A stretch of DNA of 64,000 nucleotides, taken from contig NZ_BCQT01000005.1 in NCBI RefSeq assembly GCF_001552215.1, positions 186,001-250,000 on the forward strand, given 5' to 3'. Position 1 is the first letter of the stretch, and each line of letters starts with the position of its first letter. Positions 10,873-19,557 of the stretch are shown in pieces. Source of the DNA: Actinomadura macra NBRC 14102. Its GTDB lineage: Bacteria; Actinomycetota; Actinomycetes; Streptosporangiales; Streptosporangiaceae. The position numbers and the translations under genes are program-made. The notes under the pieces are model-generated. The model did not search any database. It worked only from the letters and a program-made list of their open reading frames with translations, and was not told where the DNA came from.

Positions 10873-12192
10873 ATGGACATCGCGTCGTTCCGGGATCTGC
10901 TGACCCCCGCCGGTCGGGCCGTCCTGGACGAGGCGTCCGCGGCGGACGTGAGCGAGGGCGGACTGCTCGCCACCGCGTCCCGCCTGCGCGAACGCCACGA
11001 TCCGGCGCTGGTCGCGGCGGCGCTCACCCAGGTGCGCCTGCGCGAACGCGCGGTGGCCAAGTTCGGACCGGACGCCCGCCGCATGTACTTCACGCAGGCG
11101 GGGCTCGAACAGTCCACGCGCGCGAGCGTGGCGGCGCATCGTGCCCGCCGGTTCGCCGAGTGTTCGCTATCCGGTGAAACGCTGGAGCTGGGATGCGGGA
11201 TCGGCGCGGACTTGATCGCACGCGCGCGCGCCGGGCTTCCAGGGGTCGGCGTAGAGATCGACCCGGTGACCGCCGAGGTGGCGCGGGCCAACCTGGCGAC
11301 GCTCGGGTTGGAGGGTCTGGCATCCGTTCGTGTGGGTGACGCGACCGAAGATGATCCCACCGGATATGCGGCTGTCTTCGCCGACCCAGGGCGCCGTACA
11401 ACGCGAGGGCGCGTCTTCGATCCCCGTTCCTACGAACCGCCGCTCGACACCGTCCTGGATCTGGCCGGACGGGTTCGCGCCGCCTGCGTCAAAGTCGCGC
11501 CCGGCATCCCGCACGAGGCCGTCCCGGACACCGCCGAGGCGGAGTGGGTGTCGGTGGGCGGGGACGTGAAGGAGGCCGCGATCTGGCTGGGCGACCTCGC
11601 GGGGGACGTGGGCCGCCGCGCCACGCTCCTCCCGTCGGACGGCGCGGCTCCGGCCGGCACAGACCCATGCGGCACAGACTCGCTCGGCACAGACTCGCTC
11701 GGCACAGACCCGTTCAGCACGGACCCGTTCAGGGCGGGGCGTGGGGCTTGGACGTTGACGCCGCGCGGGCTGGACGACCCGGACGTGCGCCCGTGGGGCC
11801 GCTACCTCTACGAGCCGGACGGCGCGGTGATCCGCGCGCACCTCGTCGCGGAGGTCGCGGATCTGGTCGGCGGCGGGCTGGCCGATCCACGGATCGCCTA
11901 TGTCACCTCCGACCGGCTGCACCCGACCCCGTTCGCGTCCGCGTACGAGATCGAGGACGTGCTGCCGTTCTCGGTGAAGCGGCTGCGCGCCGAACTGCGG
12001 CGCCGCGAGGTGAGCGTGCTGACCGTCAAGAAGCGCGGTTCGGCGGTCGATGTGGACCGGCTGCGGCGCGACCTCGGTTTCGGCAGAAGGGGCGGCGGAC
12101 GGGGCGGCGGGGGCGGCGCCGCGCTGACGCTGGTGGTGACCAGGGTCGGACGCGACCCGGTGGCCCTGCTGACCTCACCGGCGCCGCGCTGA
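10873..12192 (+). CDS. Class I SAM-dependent methyltransferase with THUMP-like C-terminal domain
   Basis: 439 aa from the ATG at 10873. Motif I of a Rossmann methyltransferase, LELGCGIGADL, is at 104-114, followed by the acidic GVEIDP. Later come FADPGRRTTRGRVFDP and a C-terminal region ending in a Gly-rich basic stretch ([14 protein letters not shown]), as in actinobacterial THUMP-like methyltransferases. The substrate is unknown, though RNA is plausible. Residues 262-286 are five 5-residue repeats (GTDPC, GTDSL, GTDSL, GTDPF, STDPF) encoded by a 15-bp tandem repeat, an in-frame expansion between the two domains. Earlier in-frame starts would overlap the groES operator region and are unlikely. 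Confidence 0.8.
   Translation: MDIASFRDLLTPAGRAVLDEASAADVSEGGLLATASRLRERHDPALVAAALTQVRLRERAVAKFGPDARRMYFTQAGLEQSTRASVAAHRARRFAECSLSGETLELGCGIGADLIARARAGLPGVGVEIDPVTAEVARANLATLGLEGLASVRVGDATEDDPTGYAAVFADPGRRTTRGRVFDPRSYEPPLDTVLDLAGRVRAACVKVAPGIPHEAVPDTAEAEWVSVGGDVKEAAIWLGDLAGDVGRRATLLPSDGAAPAGTDPCGTDSLGTDSLGTDPFSTDPFRAGRGAWTLTPRGLDDPDVRPWGRYLYEPDGAVIRAHLVAEVADLVGGGLADPRIAYVTSDRLHPTPFASAYEIEDVLPFSVKRLRAELRRREVSVLTVKKRGSAVDVDRLRRDLGFGRRGGGRGGGGGAALTLVVTRVGRDPVALLTSPAPR
11656..11730 (+). repeat. 15-bp tandem repeat, five units, inside the methyltransferase gene
   Basis: Units of the form GGCACAGACYCGYTC repeat five times in frame. Units 2 and 3 are identical and the last has drifted. The unit length keeps the frame, so copy-number change would only lengthen or shorten a linker. 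Confidence 0.9.
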
Positions 12193-12879
12193 CCATCCCG
12201 GTGGCGCGCCGGTGCCCCGCCGGCGGCGCCGGTACCGCGGTGACCCGCCCGGGCGCGGCGTGGCGCCGCTAATCGGGCCAAAGATCTTCCGCCCGGACAG
12301 GCAACGCCAAGCCGTTCCGGGGAACGCGCCACGGCAGCGCAAATCATCGACGCTTTCCGGCATTGCGTTGACCAGGGATTGCTCGTCACCGGCAAGACCG
12401 CGACGTGTTACGGGAATCGGCGTATCGAGATCCTCAGGCGAAGAAACACCAAGGCAGGTTCAGCAACCGGGTCTGCGGTGCGTCCGAAAACGACCCCGAA
12501 TTGGCTCTCCGGCCGCCGGGCCTCCGGGCCGCCCGTCTGAAGCGCGTCCGGCCGTCCGTCCACGAGCGCGGACGCGAACTCCCGATGTTGGACGAGATGT
12601 ACGGACAGAACACCGCCGCGCGACGCCGCCAGAGCGCGCACATGCCCTCCCCGGTACCGGACACCAGCCACTCGACAATCCGATGACCGGTGAACCGGAA
12701 ATTCCCCCTACATCCCACAATCTTCAGCAACTCACCCTAGTGGGATAACCGGCGCATTCCACAGAACTCGCAATGTTCCCTGCTACCCGTTATAGCGACG
12801 CTGTACACGCACTACAGTGGCCACTTCACGATTCATTGCCGTGCGCCATTTCGTGCGTCGGCACACGAAGGGGCATCGG
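12193..12879. other. Long intergenic region before the coiled-coil gene
   Basis: 687 bp without a supportable gene. The first 60 bp are extremely GC-rich with GCCGGTGCC/GGCGCCGG half-repeats that may terminate the methyltransferase transcript. The remainder has lower GC and short overlapping frames on both strands that lack ribosome binding sites and family likeness. The last 120 bp presumably hold the promoter for the coiled-coil gene. Confidence 0.4.
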
Positions 12880-14529
12880 GTGGAAACGAATCACAACTTC
12901 CTGCAGACAGGGGGTCAACCGGTCTCGGATCGGATGCGGGAGTTGCTCGCCCGTGCAGCGCAGGACCACGTCTATGAACAGCGCTCACAGGGTCAGGTCC
13001 TGGACGAGATCCGCCAGCGGCTGGAGGGTATGGAGTGGCTGCTGCGCGAGGTCCGCGAGCGCGAGCTCAGCGGGCTGACGGGGCAGATCGACAGTGTTCG
13101 CGGGCAGGTCGACGACCTGTCCAGCAAACCCCCGGAGTGGGCCGAGGGGCTTGCCGAGCACATCGAGGCGTTCGGTGAGCGGGTCAAGCCCGTCGCCGAA
13201 CTGCCCGCGCTGTGGGCCGACGTGGGCGTCGTCGCCGAGAACGTCGACGAGGGCCTGACCCGCATCCAGGCCGTCCTCGACTCCGCGCAGCACATCACCG
13301 AGGCCACGCAGCTGGCCGCGCAGCGCATGGAGGAGATGACCAAGCGGCTGGACAAGCTCCAGGGCAGCATGGAGGCCGCGTCCGTCCGCTTCAACCGGCT
13401 GGACAAGTCCCTCGCCGAGCTCGGCCACCGGTCCGAGCGGCTCGAACACTCGATCAACGGCGTCACGGCGCGGGTCGACCAGGCGCTCGGCGAGATGGCC
13501 GAGCGGATGGAACAGGGGCTTGAGGCGGTCAACGGCCGGGTCGAGGGCGTCGGCGGCCGGCTGGACGGGCTGGACGGGCGGCTCGACGGCGTCGACGGGC
13601 GGCTGGAGGGCCTGTCGGGGAAGCTGGAGGGGCTGGACGGCCGGTTCGAGAGCATCGAAGGGCGCATCGACGGCGTGGGCGAGCGGATCGGGCGCCTGCC
13701 GGCCACGCTGGAGATCGCCGAGCTGCACCGGCTGCTCACCGAGTTGGCGCAGCGTCCGATGACCGACCACAGCGACCGGTTCGACGCGCTGGAGAAGCAC
13801 CTCGCCGACGCGGTCGACCCGCTGATCGAGGAGTTGCGCGCCCGGCCGGACCGCGACGAGGTCAAGGCGACCATGTCCCAGATCGCCGAGACGGCCTACA
13901 GCGACGTCGCCAAGCGCATGGACGAGTTCTCCCGCCGGTTCACGGACGTGCACGAGGACATCCGCAAGCGCATCGAGGGGATCCACGAGGAGGTCACCAA
14001 GAGGGTCGACGGCGCTCTGGAGGAGTTCACCGCGCAGGTCGACATCGTCTCCCGCCGGGTGGAGTCGGTGCACATCGACGTGACCAAGCAGGTCGAATCG
14101 GTGCACACCGAGGTGGCCCGCCAGGTCAACGGGGTGCACGACGACTTCGGCAAGCGCATCGGCGACATCCACGAGGACGTCACCCGGCAGGTCGGCAGCA
14201 TCCACGAGAACGTCGCCAAGCAGGTCGGCAACATGCAGGAGGACGTCGCCCGGCAGGTGGGCGGCGTGCAGGAGGAGTTCGCCCGGCGCGTCGAGGGCAT
14301 GCAGGACGAGGCCGGACGGCGCGCGGACGCCGCGCAGGCCGAGTTCGCCAAGCGCTTCTCCCATGTCGAGGACGAGGTCGGCAAGAAGGTCGACGGCGTC
14401 CACGACGACGTCTCCAAGCAGGTGAACGCGGTGCACGAGGACGTGCTGAAGCGGCTGTCCACCTTGGAGGAGACGATGCTCGCGCTGGCCGAGGCGCTGC
14501 TGCGCCCGCGCCGCGAGGGCAAGGACTGA
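12880..14529 (+). CDS. Large repeat-built coiled-coil protein, function unknown
   Basis: 549 aa, almost wholly helical and strongly charged, with no signal peptide or membrane span. The GTG at 12880 is chosen for the AAGGGG upstream; the frame is open to 12817. After a helical N-terminus (SDRMRELLARAAQDHVYE), residues 214-269 form eight heptads of the type LDGLDGR. Residues 354-525 form fifteen 11-residue repeats of the type VGSIHEDVARQ, with one 7-residue unit after the third. Hendecads make gently right-handed coiled coils or long amphipathic helices, so a filament, scaffold or membrane-surface role is possible. I recognise no named family. Confidence 0.75.
   Translation: METNHNFLQTGGQPVSDRMRELLARAAQDHVYEQRSQGQVLDEIRQRLEGMEWLLREVRERELSGLTGQIDSVRGQVDDLSSKPPEWAEGLAEHIEAFGERVKPVAELPALWADVGVVAENVDEGLTRIQAVLDSAQHITEATQLAAQRMEEMTKRLDKLQGSMEAASVRFNRLDKSLAELGHRSERLEHSINGVTARVDQALGEMAERMEQGLEAVNGRVEGVGGRLDGLDGRLDGVDGRLEGLSGKLEGLDGRFESIEGRIDGVGERIGRLPATLEIAELHRLLTELAQRPMTDHSDRFDALEKHLADAVDPLIEELRARPDRDEVKATMSQIAETAYSDVAKRMDEFSRRFTDVHEDIRKRIEGIHEEVTKRVDGALEEFTAQVDIVSRRVESVHIDVTKQVESVHTEVARQVNGVHDDFGKRIGDIHEDVTRQVGSIHENVAKQVGNMQEDVARQVGGVQEEFARRVEGMQDEAGRRADAAQAEFAKRFSHVEDEVGKKVDGVHDDVSKQVNAVHEDVLKRLSTLEETMLALAEALLRPRREGKD
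13519..13686 (+). repeat. Eight 21-bp (heptad) repeats
   Basis: Consecutive codons give LEAVNGR, VEGVGGR, LDGLDGR, LDGVDGR, LEGLSGK, LEGLDGR, FESIEGR and IDGVGER. The period is exactly 7 residues with hydrophobics at positions 1 and 4, the a/d pattern of a left-handed coiled coil. Confidence 0.9.
13939..14454 (+). repeat. Fifteen 33-bp (hendecad) repeats with one heptad interruption
   Basis: Three 11-residue units, one 7-residue unit (VDIVSRR, 14038-14058) and twelve more 11-residue units run without a gap. The consensus is V-x-x-V-H-E-D-V-x-K/R-Q/R. The units are diverged at the DNA level, so the array is old and not a recent slippage product. Confidence 0.9.
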
Positions 14530-14840
14530 AACCGCAGGCCACCAAGGACCGCACAAAAGGAAAGGTTTGATCGAGGACCTGGGGATTACCCCGGAATGGA
14601 CTGTTCTGATCGGGCCCCGAGAGGTCCTTACCAGAAGGAAAGGCTCCCGAGCCGCGATCGGGTGGGGCCGCGCCGGCCCCGCCCGATTCGACCCCTCGGA
14701 TACTCATCGGAATCCGCGGCGTTTGTCCGGTAAACCGACGCGACGACCGAAGGGGTTCCATCAAGACACGTCGATGACGTGCAATTTGTTACGTTCCGTC
14801 TTCGCAAAATCACTCCCAATACCCTTCGGAATCCGTTTTC
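14530..14840. other. Intergenic region between the coiled-coil and kinase genes
   Basis: 311 bp without a gene. It contains the strong hairpin at 14657-14687. Downstream of that it becomes less GC-rich, with TTGTTACG and runs of A/T close to the kinase start, a likely promoter zone. Confidence 0.4.
14657..14687 (+). terminator. Strong GC hairpin after the coiled-coil gene
   Basis: 13-bp arms ATCGGGTGGGGCC and GGCCCCGCCCGAT pair with one G-U around a 5-nt loop. There is no T-tract, so it is a terminator of the actinobacterial U-less type or a transcript-stabilising hairpin. Confidence 0.55.
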
Positions 14841-15809
14841 ATGGATCTCGTGACCCACACACCGGCTCCCACCCTTCCCGTCGGCGCCCAGCTCAGCCCT
14901 ACCACCCTGCGCTGGGTGGAGGGCTGTCTGGGCAAGGGCGCCGAGGTGCGGATGATCCGGCCGTTGGCGGGCGGCTCCGCCCACGCCAACCACGCACTGC
15001 TGGTGGAGACCCCGGCGGGCAGCGCCCACCGGCTCGTCCTGCGCCGCTGGACGCCGCGCGACACCACGCCCGCGACCGACCCGGTGGCGGCCGCCCGCCG
15101 GTGCTACGTCGATACCGAGTTCTCACCCGAAAGAGAGATCGCCGCGCTCGCGCTGCTCGCGGGCTGCGAGATCCCGACTCCATCGCTCGTCGCCGCCGAC
15201 CCGTCCGGCGCGTACTGCGACGTCCCCGCGCTGCTGATCACGCGGCTGGTCGGCCATCCACCGCGACCGGCACCGGACGACCTGCCCGAGTACCTGATCC
15301 AGCTCGCCGCGGCGCTGCTGGCGGTGCACGCACTCAACGGCGCGTCCACGATGCCCCCGTACGTCCCCTACAACCGGCTCGACGTGCGGCTGCCACCCAA
15401 GCACGCGCTGCGCCCGGCGATATGGGAGCGGGCTTTCGAGGTCGCGGCGAGACCGCCGCCCGAGGCGCCCGCCCGGTTCATCCACCGCGACTACCATCCC
15501 GACAACACGCTGTGGTCGTACGGGAAGCTCACCGGCGTGGTCGACTGGTCGGACGCCTCGTCCGGCCCCATCGCGGTCGACATCGCGCGGATGCGGCGCG
15601 GGCTGGTGCTGCGCTACGGGCGGGGCGTCGCCGACCGGTTCCTGTCGTCCTTCGACCAGGTGTCCGGTGGCTACCCGCACCATCCGTACTGGGACGTGCG
15701 CAGCGTCCTCGACCTGCTGCCCGAAGAGGACGACCGCCTCCTCGACGAGGCGAAGGTCCCGCTCCTGGAGGACTACCTCGCCGGCCTGCTGGCCGAGCTC
15801 ACACGGTGA
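14841..15809 (+). CDS. Aminoglycoside-phosphotransferase-fold kinase (APH family)
   Basis: 322 aa. The kinase fold is shown by the catalytic motif HRDYHPDN at 215-222 and the metal-binding VVDWSD at 233-238. The N-lobe begins with the [17 protein letters not shown] nucleotide loop. Members phosphorylate small molecules such as homoserine, choline or antibiotics. Nothing here indicates the substrate, and resistance should not be assumed. No ribosome binding site precedes the ATG, so a leaderless mRNA is possible. Its 3' end overlaps the convergent tsaD gene by 11 nt. Confidence 0.85.
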   Translation: MDLVTHTPAPTLPVGAQLSPTTLRWVEGCLGKGAEVRMIRPLAGGSAHANHALLVETPAGSAHRLVLRRWTPRDTTPATDPVAAARRCYVDTEFSPEREIAALALLAGCEIPTPSLVAADPSGAYCDVPALLITRLVGHPPRPAPDDLPEYLIQLAAALLAVHALNGASTMPPYVPYNRLDVRLPPKHALRPAIWERAFEVAARPPPEAPARFIHRDYHPDNTLWSYGKLTGVVDWSDASSGPIAVDIARMRRGLVLRYGRGVADRFLSSFDQVSGGYPHHPYWDVRSVLDLLPEEDDRLLDEAKVPLLEDYLAGLLAELTR

Positions 15810-16833
15810 CCGACTCGATCGGCAGGCTGGAGTCGGCCGGCAGTTCCAGGTCGGACGGGGCGAGCCCCGAGGCGACCAGCTCCGAACCGAGCGCGGCGAC
15901 CATCGCGCCGTTGTCGGTGCACAGCTTCGGGCGCGGCACCCGCAGCCGGACTCCGGCGGCCTCGCAGCGCTCCGCCGCGAGGGCCCGCAACCGCGAGTTC
16001 GCCGCGACGCCGCCGCCGATCAGCAGGTGACCGACGCCGTTGTCCTTGCAGACCTTGAGCGCCTTCTGCGTGAGGACGTCCACCACGGCCTCCTGGAACG
16101 ACGCCGCGACGTCCGCGACGGGCACCGGCTCCCCGGCGCGCTCCTTCGCCTCCACCCAGCGGGACACCGCCGTCTTCAGGCCGGAGAACGAGAAGTCGTA
16201 GGTGCCGTCGTTGTACTTCCCCCGCGGGAACGCGATGGCGGACGGGTCACCGTCGCGCGCCATCCGGTCGATCACCGGCCCGCCAGGGAACCCGAGGTCC
16301 AGGACCCGCGCGACCTTGTCGAACGCCTCTCCGGCCGCGTCGTCCACCGTGCTGCCCAGGGAGCGGACGTCGCTCGCCACGTCCGGCACCAGCAGCAGCG
16401 AGGAATGCCCGCCCGAGACGAGCATCGCCACGCACGGCTTGGGCAGCGGCCCATGTTCGAGCTGATCGACGCACACGTGCGCGGCGAGGTGGTTGACGCC
16501 GTACAGCGGCTTGCCGAGCGACAGGGCGTACGCCTTCGCGGCGGCCACGCCGACCATCAGGGCGCCCGGCAGCCCCGGCCCCGCCGTCACCGCGAACGCG
16601 TCCACGTCGGTGAACGACACGCCCGCGTCGGCCAGCGCCCGCTCCACGGTCGGTGTCATCGCCTCCAGATGGGCGCGCGAAGCGACCTCGGGCACGACGC
16701 CGCCGAACCGGGCGTGCTGATCGACGCTGGAGGCGATGGCGTCGGCGAGCAGGGTGTGGCCCCGCACGATGCCGATGCCCGTCTCGTCACACGAGGTCTC
16801 GATGCCGAGCACCAGTGGCTCGTCGCGAATCAT
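15799..16833 (-). CDS. tsaD: tRNA N6-adenosine threonylcarbamoyltransferase
   Basis: 344 aa. It transfers the threonylcarbamoyl group to A37 of ANN-decoding tRNAs with TsaB and TsaE, both encoded nearby. The ASKHA fold begins [12 protein letters not shown]. The metal-binding HLAAH motif is in [13 protein letters not shown]. The phosphate segment [11 protein letters not shown] and [11 protein letters not shown] near the end are intact. The ATG at 16833 shares a base with the rimI stop (TGATG); a GTG two codons of context upstream at 16836 is also possible. Confidence 0.96.
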   Translation of the reverse strand: MIRDEPLVLGIETSCDETGIGIVRGHTLLADAIASSVDQHARFGGVVPEVASRAHLEAMTPTVERALADAGVSFTDVDAFAVTAGPGLPGALMVGVAAAKAYALSLGKPLYGVNHLAAHVCVDQLEHGPLPKPCVAMLVSGGHSSLLLVPDVASDVRSLGSTVDDAAGEAFDKVARVLDLGFPGGPVIDRMARDGDPSAIAFPRGKYNDGTYDFSFSGLKTAVSRWVEAKERAGEPVPVADVAASFQEAVVDVLTQKALKVCKDNGVGHLLIGGGVAANSRLRALAAERCEAAGVRLRVPRPKLCTDNGAMVAALGSELVASGLAPSDLELPADSSLPIESVTV

Positions 16834-17318
16834 CACGTCTCCCGGGAAAAGCCCACGGGACGGCGGCGCAGCACGCGCCGCATCACGATCGCGTCCACGT
16901 TCGAGGGCTGGTAGTAGCGTTTGCGAATGCCGACCTGGCCGAATCCGAACCGCTCGTAGAGCCGGCGCGCCCCCGTGTTGTCGGCACGGACCTCCAGGAA
17001 CACCGCCTCGCTCTCGCGGCGGACCGCCTCGTCCATCAGCTCGGTCAGCAGCGCGGCGCCGATGCCGGCCCCGCGCCGGTCCGCCCGCACCCCGATGGTC
17101 TGCACATCGGCCTGCCCGCCCGCGGCGGCGAGGCCGGCATAACCGATGATCTCCTTCTGCTCCTCGGCCACGACGTAGTGCCGGGTGCGGGGTTGCTCGG
17201 CCAGTTCGTCCCGGAGCATCCCCTCGCTCCAGGCGTCCTCGGGGAACAGCACCGACTCCAGCCGATGGACGGCGGGCAGGTCCGCGCCGGTCATGGCCCG
17301 CAGGACGACCTCGCTCAC
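16833..17318 (-). CDS. rimI: Ribosomal-protein-alanine N-acetyltransferase
   Basis: 161 aa GNAT-fold acetyltransferase. The acetyl-CoA loop is visible in [15 protein letters not shown], followed by [29 protein letters not shown], the RimI signature that ends in a conserved Tyr-rich segment. RimI acetylates the N-terminal Ala of ribosomal protein S18 in E. coli and may act more widely in actinobacteria. A GTG start overlaps the tsaB stop as GTGA. Its place between tsaB and tsaD is the usual one in actinobacteria. Confidence 0.94.
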   Translation of the reverse strand: MSEVVLRAMTGADLPAVHRLESVLFPEDAWSEGMLRDELAEQPRTRHYVVAEEQKEIIGYAGLAAAGGQADVQTIGVRADRRGAGIGAALLTELMDEAVRRESEAVFLEVRADNTGARRLYERFGFGQVGIRKRYYQPSNVDAIVMRRVLRRRPVGFSRET

Positions 17319-17995
17319 GACGGCGTCACCTTCTTGCGCGGGCCCGGCTCCTTCGCGTCCGGCCTGCGCAGGTAGAGCGGCTCGGGCGGCAGCAGCGCCG
17401 GGACCTTGAGGCCGGCCAGACGCGCGATGGCCAGCTCCGCGAGGGCGGTGGCCGTGGGCAGCTGCGGCTCATGCCCGAAAGCACCGAGAACCTCCGGATA
17501 GAGGGCCGCGCCCTCTCCGACCACGGGCAGGCCCTGCGGCGCCCCTTCCAGGACGTCGGGCGGCGGGCCCACGGCAGGCCCGGTGAGGCGCGTGCGGTGC
17601 GAGGCGTACCGTGCCCAGTACACCTCCTTGCGCCGGGCATCGGTGGCCACGGCGAAAGGCTGGTCCCGTCCGGTGGCCCAGGCGATCACGTCCAGCGTGC
17701 AGACGCCGTGCACGGGCACGTTGAGGGCGTCCCCCATGGCACGTGCAGTGACCAGGCCGACCCGCAGCCCGGTGTACGGGCCCGGCCCCACCCCGACGGC
17801 GATCGCGCTCAGATCCTCCGGCGCCGCCCCCGCGTCCGCCATCACCTGCGCGATGGACGGGGTCAGCAGCTCGGTGTGCCGGCGCCGGTCGACGGCCTCG
17901 GCCGCCCCCCGGGGCACGGCGCCCTCGCCGGGCGTCCACTCGTACAGCGCCACGGTGATCGCGGCGGTCGCGGTGTCGAAAGCCAAGACCAGCAC
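17315..17995 (-). CDS. tsaB: tRNA threonylcarbamoyladenosine biosynthesis protein TsaB
   Basis: 226 aa, a TsaD-like ASKHA fold that lacks a catalytic centre and scaffolds the t6A complex. Its start [17 protein letters not shown] and the segment [24 protein letters not shown] are typical. Translational overlap with rimI and then tsaD makes a compact tsaB-rimI-tsaD operon. The gene starts 83 nt downstream of the DUF3558-like gene's stop, and a degenerate repeat occupies that gap. Confidence 0.95.
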   Translation of the reverse strand: MLVLAFDTATAAITVALYEWTPGEGAVPRGAAEAVDRRRHTELLTPSIAQVMADAGAAPEDLSAIAVGVGPGPYTGLRVGLVTARAMGDALNVPVHGVCTLDVIAWATGRDQPFAVATDARRKEVYWARYASHRTRLTGPAVGPPPDVLEGAPQGLPVVGEGAALYPEVLGAFGHEPQLPTATALAELAIARLAGLKVPALLPPEPLYLRRPDAKEPGPRKKVTPS

Positions 17996-18005
17996 GGTAG
18001 TAGTT

Positions 18006-18052
18006 TATTGGGGGGACGGCGCCCGGGATTCACCCCCGGCGAAGTGCGGCTC
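18006..18052. repeat. Possible degenerate copy of repeat family B
   Basis: GGGGGGACGGCGCCCGGGATT... followed by ACCCCCGGCGAAGTGCGGCTC resembles 21913-21963 (GGGGGGCGACC...ACCCCCGGCTGCGCGGCTC) with a few gaps. The match is weak and could partly reflect base composition. Confidence 0.35.
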
Positions 18053-18078
18053 AGACCGGAGCGGCTGGGGTCGGCTTG

Positions 18079-18957
18079 TCAGTCCAGGTACTGGAGGACG
18101 GCCTTGGCGGCTCCTACGGCGCCGTTTATGGCGGTTCTGCTCGCCAGGGGGTCGCCTCGGTCGGACCCGGAGTAGTGGACGGTCACCAGGACGTTGGCGG
18201 TGCGGATGTTGGCGATCGCCTCGCCTGACCCCTGGCCTTCATCGACGCTGTAGACGGCGTAACCCTCGTCGCCGACGTCGTTCAGGCCGCGCTTCTCGGT
18301 CAGCTCCTGGTTGGCCAGAAGGGCCTTGCCGGACTCGTCGTCCCTGCGCTCGGACGCGAAGGTGGAGTGCGCGGCATCGGTCGCGGTCTGGTCGCCGGTA
18401 CCGCCGACAGCGCGCAGCTCCACGGTGAGCTGACGCTTACGGTCGCCCGTGTAGGCACCCCAGACGCACTGGTTCTGGCGGTCGTTGCCCTGGTAGCTGT
18501 CGGCCGGGGTGCGGGTGGCGCCGGGCGCGAGCCGGGCGGCGACGTCGTCGCCCAGCGTCGTGCAGGAGTCCGGGACGAGGGAGCGCTCGGCCTTGGCCAT
18601 CGGCGTGCTCTCGGCCGCGCTGGAACCGACGACCTGGCCGGACCCCCCGTCTCTGCTCTTGCCGGCGCCGCCCAGGATGGCGACCGCGGCGAGCACGCAG
18701 GCGACGGTGCCGACCCCGACACCGGCCAGCATGATCGCTACACGGCGTCCGGTGTGCCGGTCCCGGACGACGCGGTGGCTGCCAGATCCCGAGCGGTGGC
18801 CACTACCGGCCCGATGGCCTCCGCTGCCCGCCTCGAAGCCGCCGGCCAGGCGATAGCCGCCGCTACCTGCTTCAGGGCCGCCGTGCCCCGAGGGGCCGCG
18901 ACCGTAGTAAGGCCCGTATTCGCGGTCGTTCCCACCGCTGCGATGGCTGCCACTCAC
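18079..18957 (-). CDS. Membrane-anchored DUF3558-like protein, function unknown
   Basis: 292 aa. The cytoplasmic N-terminus is low-complexity with repeated GSGGHR-type units. One membrane helix, VAIMLAGVGVGTVACVLAAVAIL, precedes an extracytoplasmic domain. That domain has a single CTTLGDDVAARLAPGA-NQCVW layout with two cysteines, as in DUF3558-type lipoprotein domains, and ends NVLVTVHYSGSD. It lies between tsaE and tsaB on the same strand, interrupting the t6A genes. No catalytic motif is seen; an envelope role is inferred from topology only. Confidence 0.7.
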   Translation of the reverse strand: MSGSHRSGGNDREYGPYYGRGPSGHGGPEAGSGGYRLAGGFEAGSGGHRAGSGHRSGSGSHRVVRDRHTGRRVAIMLAGVGVGTVACVLAAVAILGGAGKSRDGGSGQVVGSSAAESTPMAKAERSLVPDSCTTLGDDVAARLAPGATRTPADSYQGNDRQNQCVWGAYTGDRKRQLTVELRAVGGTGDQTATDAAHSTFASERRDDESGKALLANQELTEKRGLNDVGDEGYAVYSVDEGQGSGEAIANIRTANVLVTVHYSGSDRGDPLASRTAINGAVGAAKAVLQYLD

Positions 18958-19086
18958 CGGATCCCACTCCTGCTGGAGAAATTCTCATTTGTCGCGAAGG
19001 TGAGGTTCGTTCGCGCAAAGAGTACGACATGGACCAGCGAAGTAGTTCATCCCAGACTTACTAAAACCAGGACGATCTTCCGACTC

Positions 19087-19557
19087 TCAGCCGCGGTCAA
19101 GCTCCAGGTCGGCCCAGCGATCACCGACGCCGACGATCCTTACCCGCCGCTCCTCGCCGGGCCCGTCCCCACGGGAAATGATCATTTCTAGACGGTCCTC
19201 GGCAAGGCCCTCGGCGAGCCCTTCCCCCCATTCCACGACCGTCACCGATTCGTCGACGGAGGCGTCCAGGTCGAGATCGTCCAGTTCCGCGAAACCGCCC
19301 AGCCGGTAGGCGTCCACATGCACCAGCGGGGGTCCGCCCGCGAGCGAGGGGTGCACCCGCGCGATGACGAACGTCGGGGACGTGATCGGCCCCCGCACCT
19401 TCAAGCCCTCGCCGATGCCCTGCGTGAGCGTCGTCTTGCCCGCGCCCAGGCCACCCGTCAGGACGAGCAGGTCTCCCGGCTGGAGCAGGCCCGCGAGCCG
19501 TAGCCCGAGCTCCCGCATGTCCTCGGCCGTGGGGACGACGACCGTGATCTCCTTCAC
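19087..19557 (-). CDS. tsaE: tRNA threonylcarbamoyladenosine biosynthesis ATPase TsaE
   Basis: 156 aa, normal length. The Walker A loop GGLGAGKTTLTQGIGEGL is followed by SPTFVIARVHPS and the HVDAYRL motif. It hydrolyses ATP to reset the TsaB-TsaD complex after each t6A transfer. The GTG at 19557 overlaps the stop of the upstream hydrolase as GTGA, so translation is coupled to that gene. Confidence 0.95.
   Translation of the reverse strand: MKEITVVVPTAEDMRELGLRLAGLLQPGDLLVLTGGLGAGKTTLTQGIGEGLKVRGPITSPTFVIARVHPSLAGGPPLVHVDAYRLGGFAELDDLDLDASVDESVTVVEWGEGLAEGLAEDRLEMIISRGDGPGEERRVRIVGVGDRWADLELDRG

Noticed and set aside
12405..12686. Short frames in the gap before the coiled-coil gene
   Set aside because: They overlap on both strands, have no ribosome binding sites and no conserved motifs.
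13519..14454. Regular repeats that might suggest a CRISPR array
   Set aside because: Units are contiguous 21- and 33-bp coding repeats with no spacers, inside one long gene.
14841..15809. Antibiotic resistance by the APH-fold kinase
   Set aside because: Only generic kinase motifs are visible. The family contains many metabolic kinases, and nothing in the neighbourhood points to resistance.
14567..16030. An open plus-strand frame covering the APH-fold gene
   Set aside because: The true kinase is in another frame with HRDYHPDN and DWSD motifs. This frame is Arg/Pro-rich shadow sequence.
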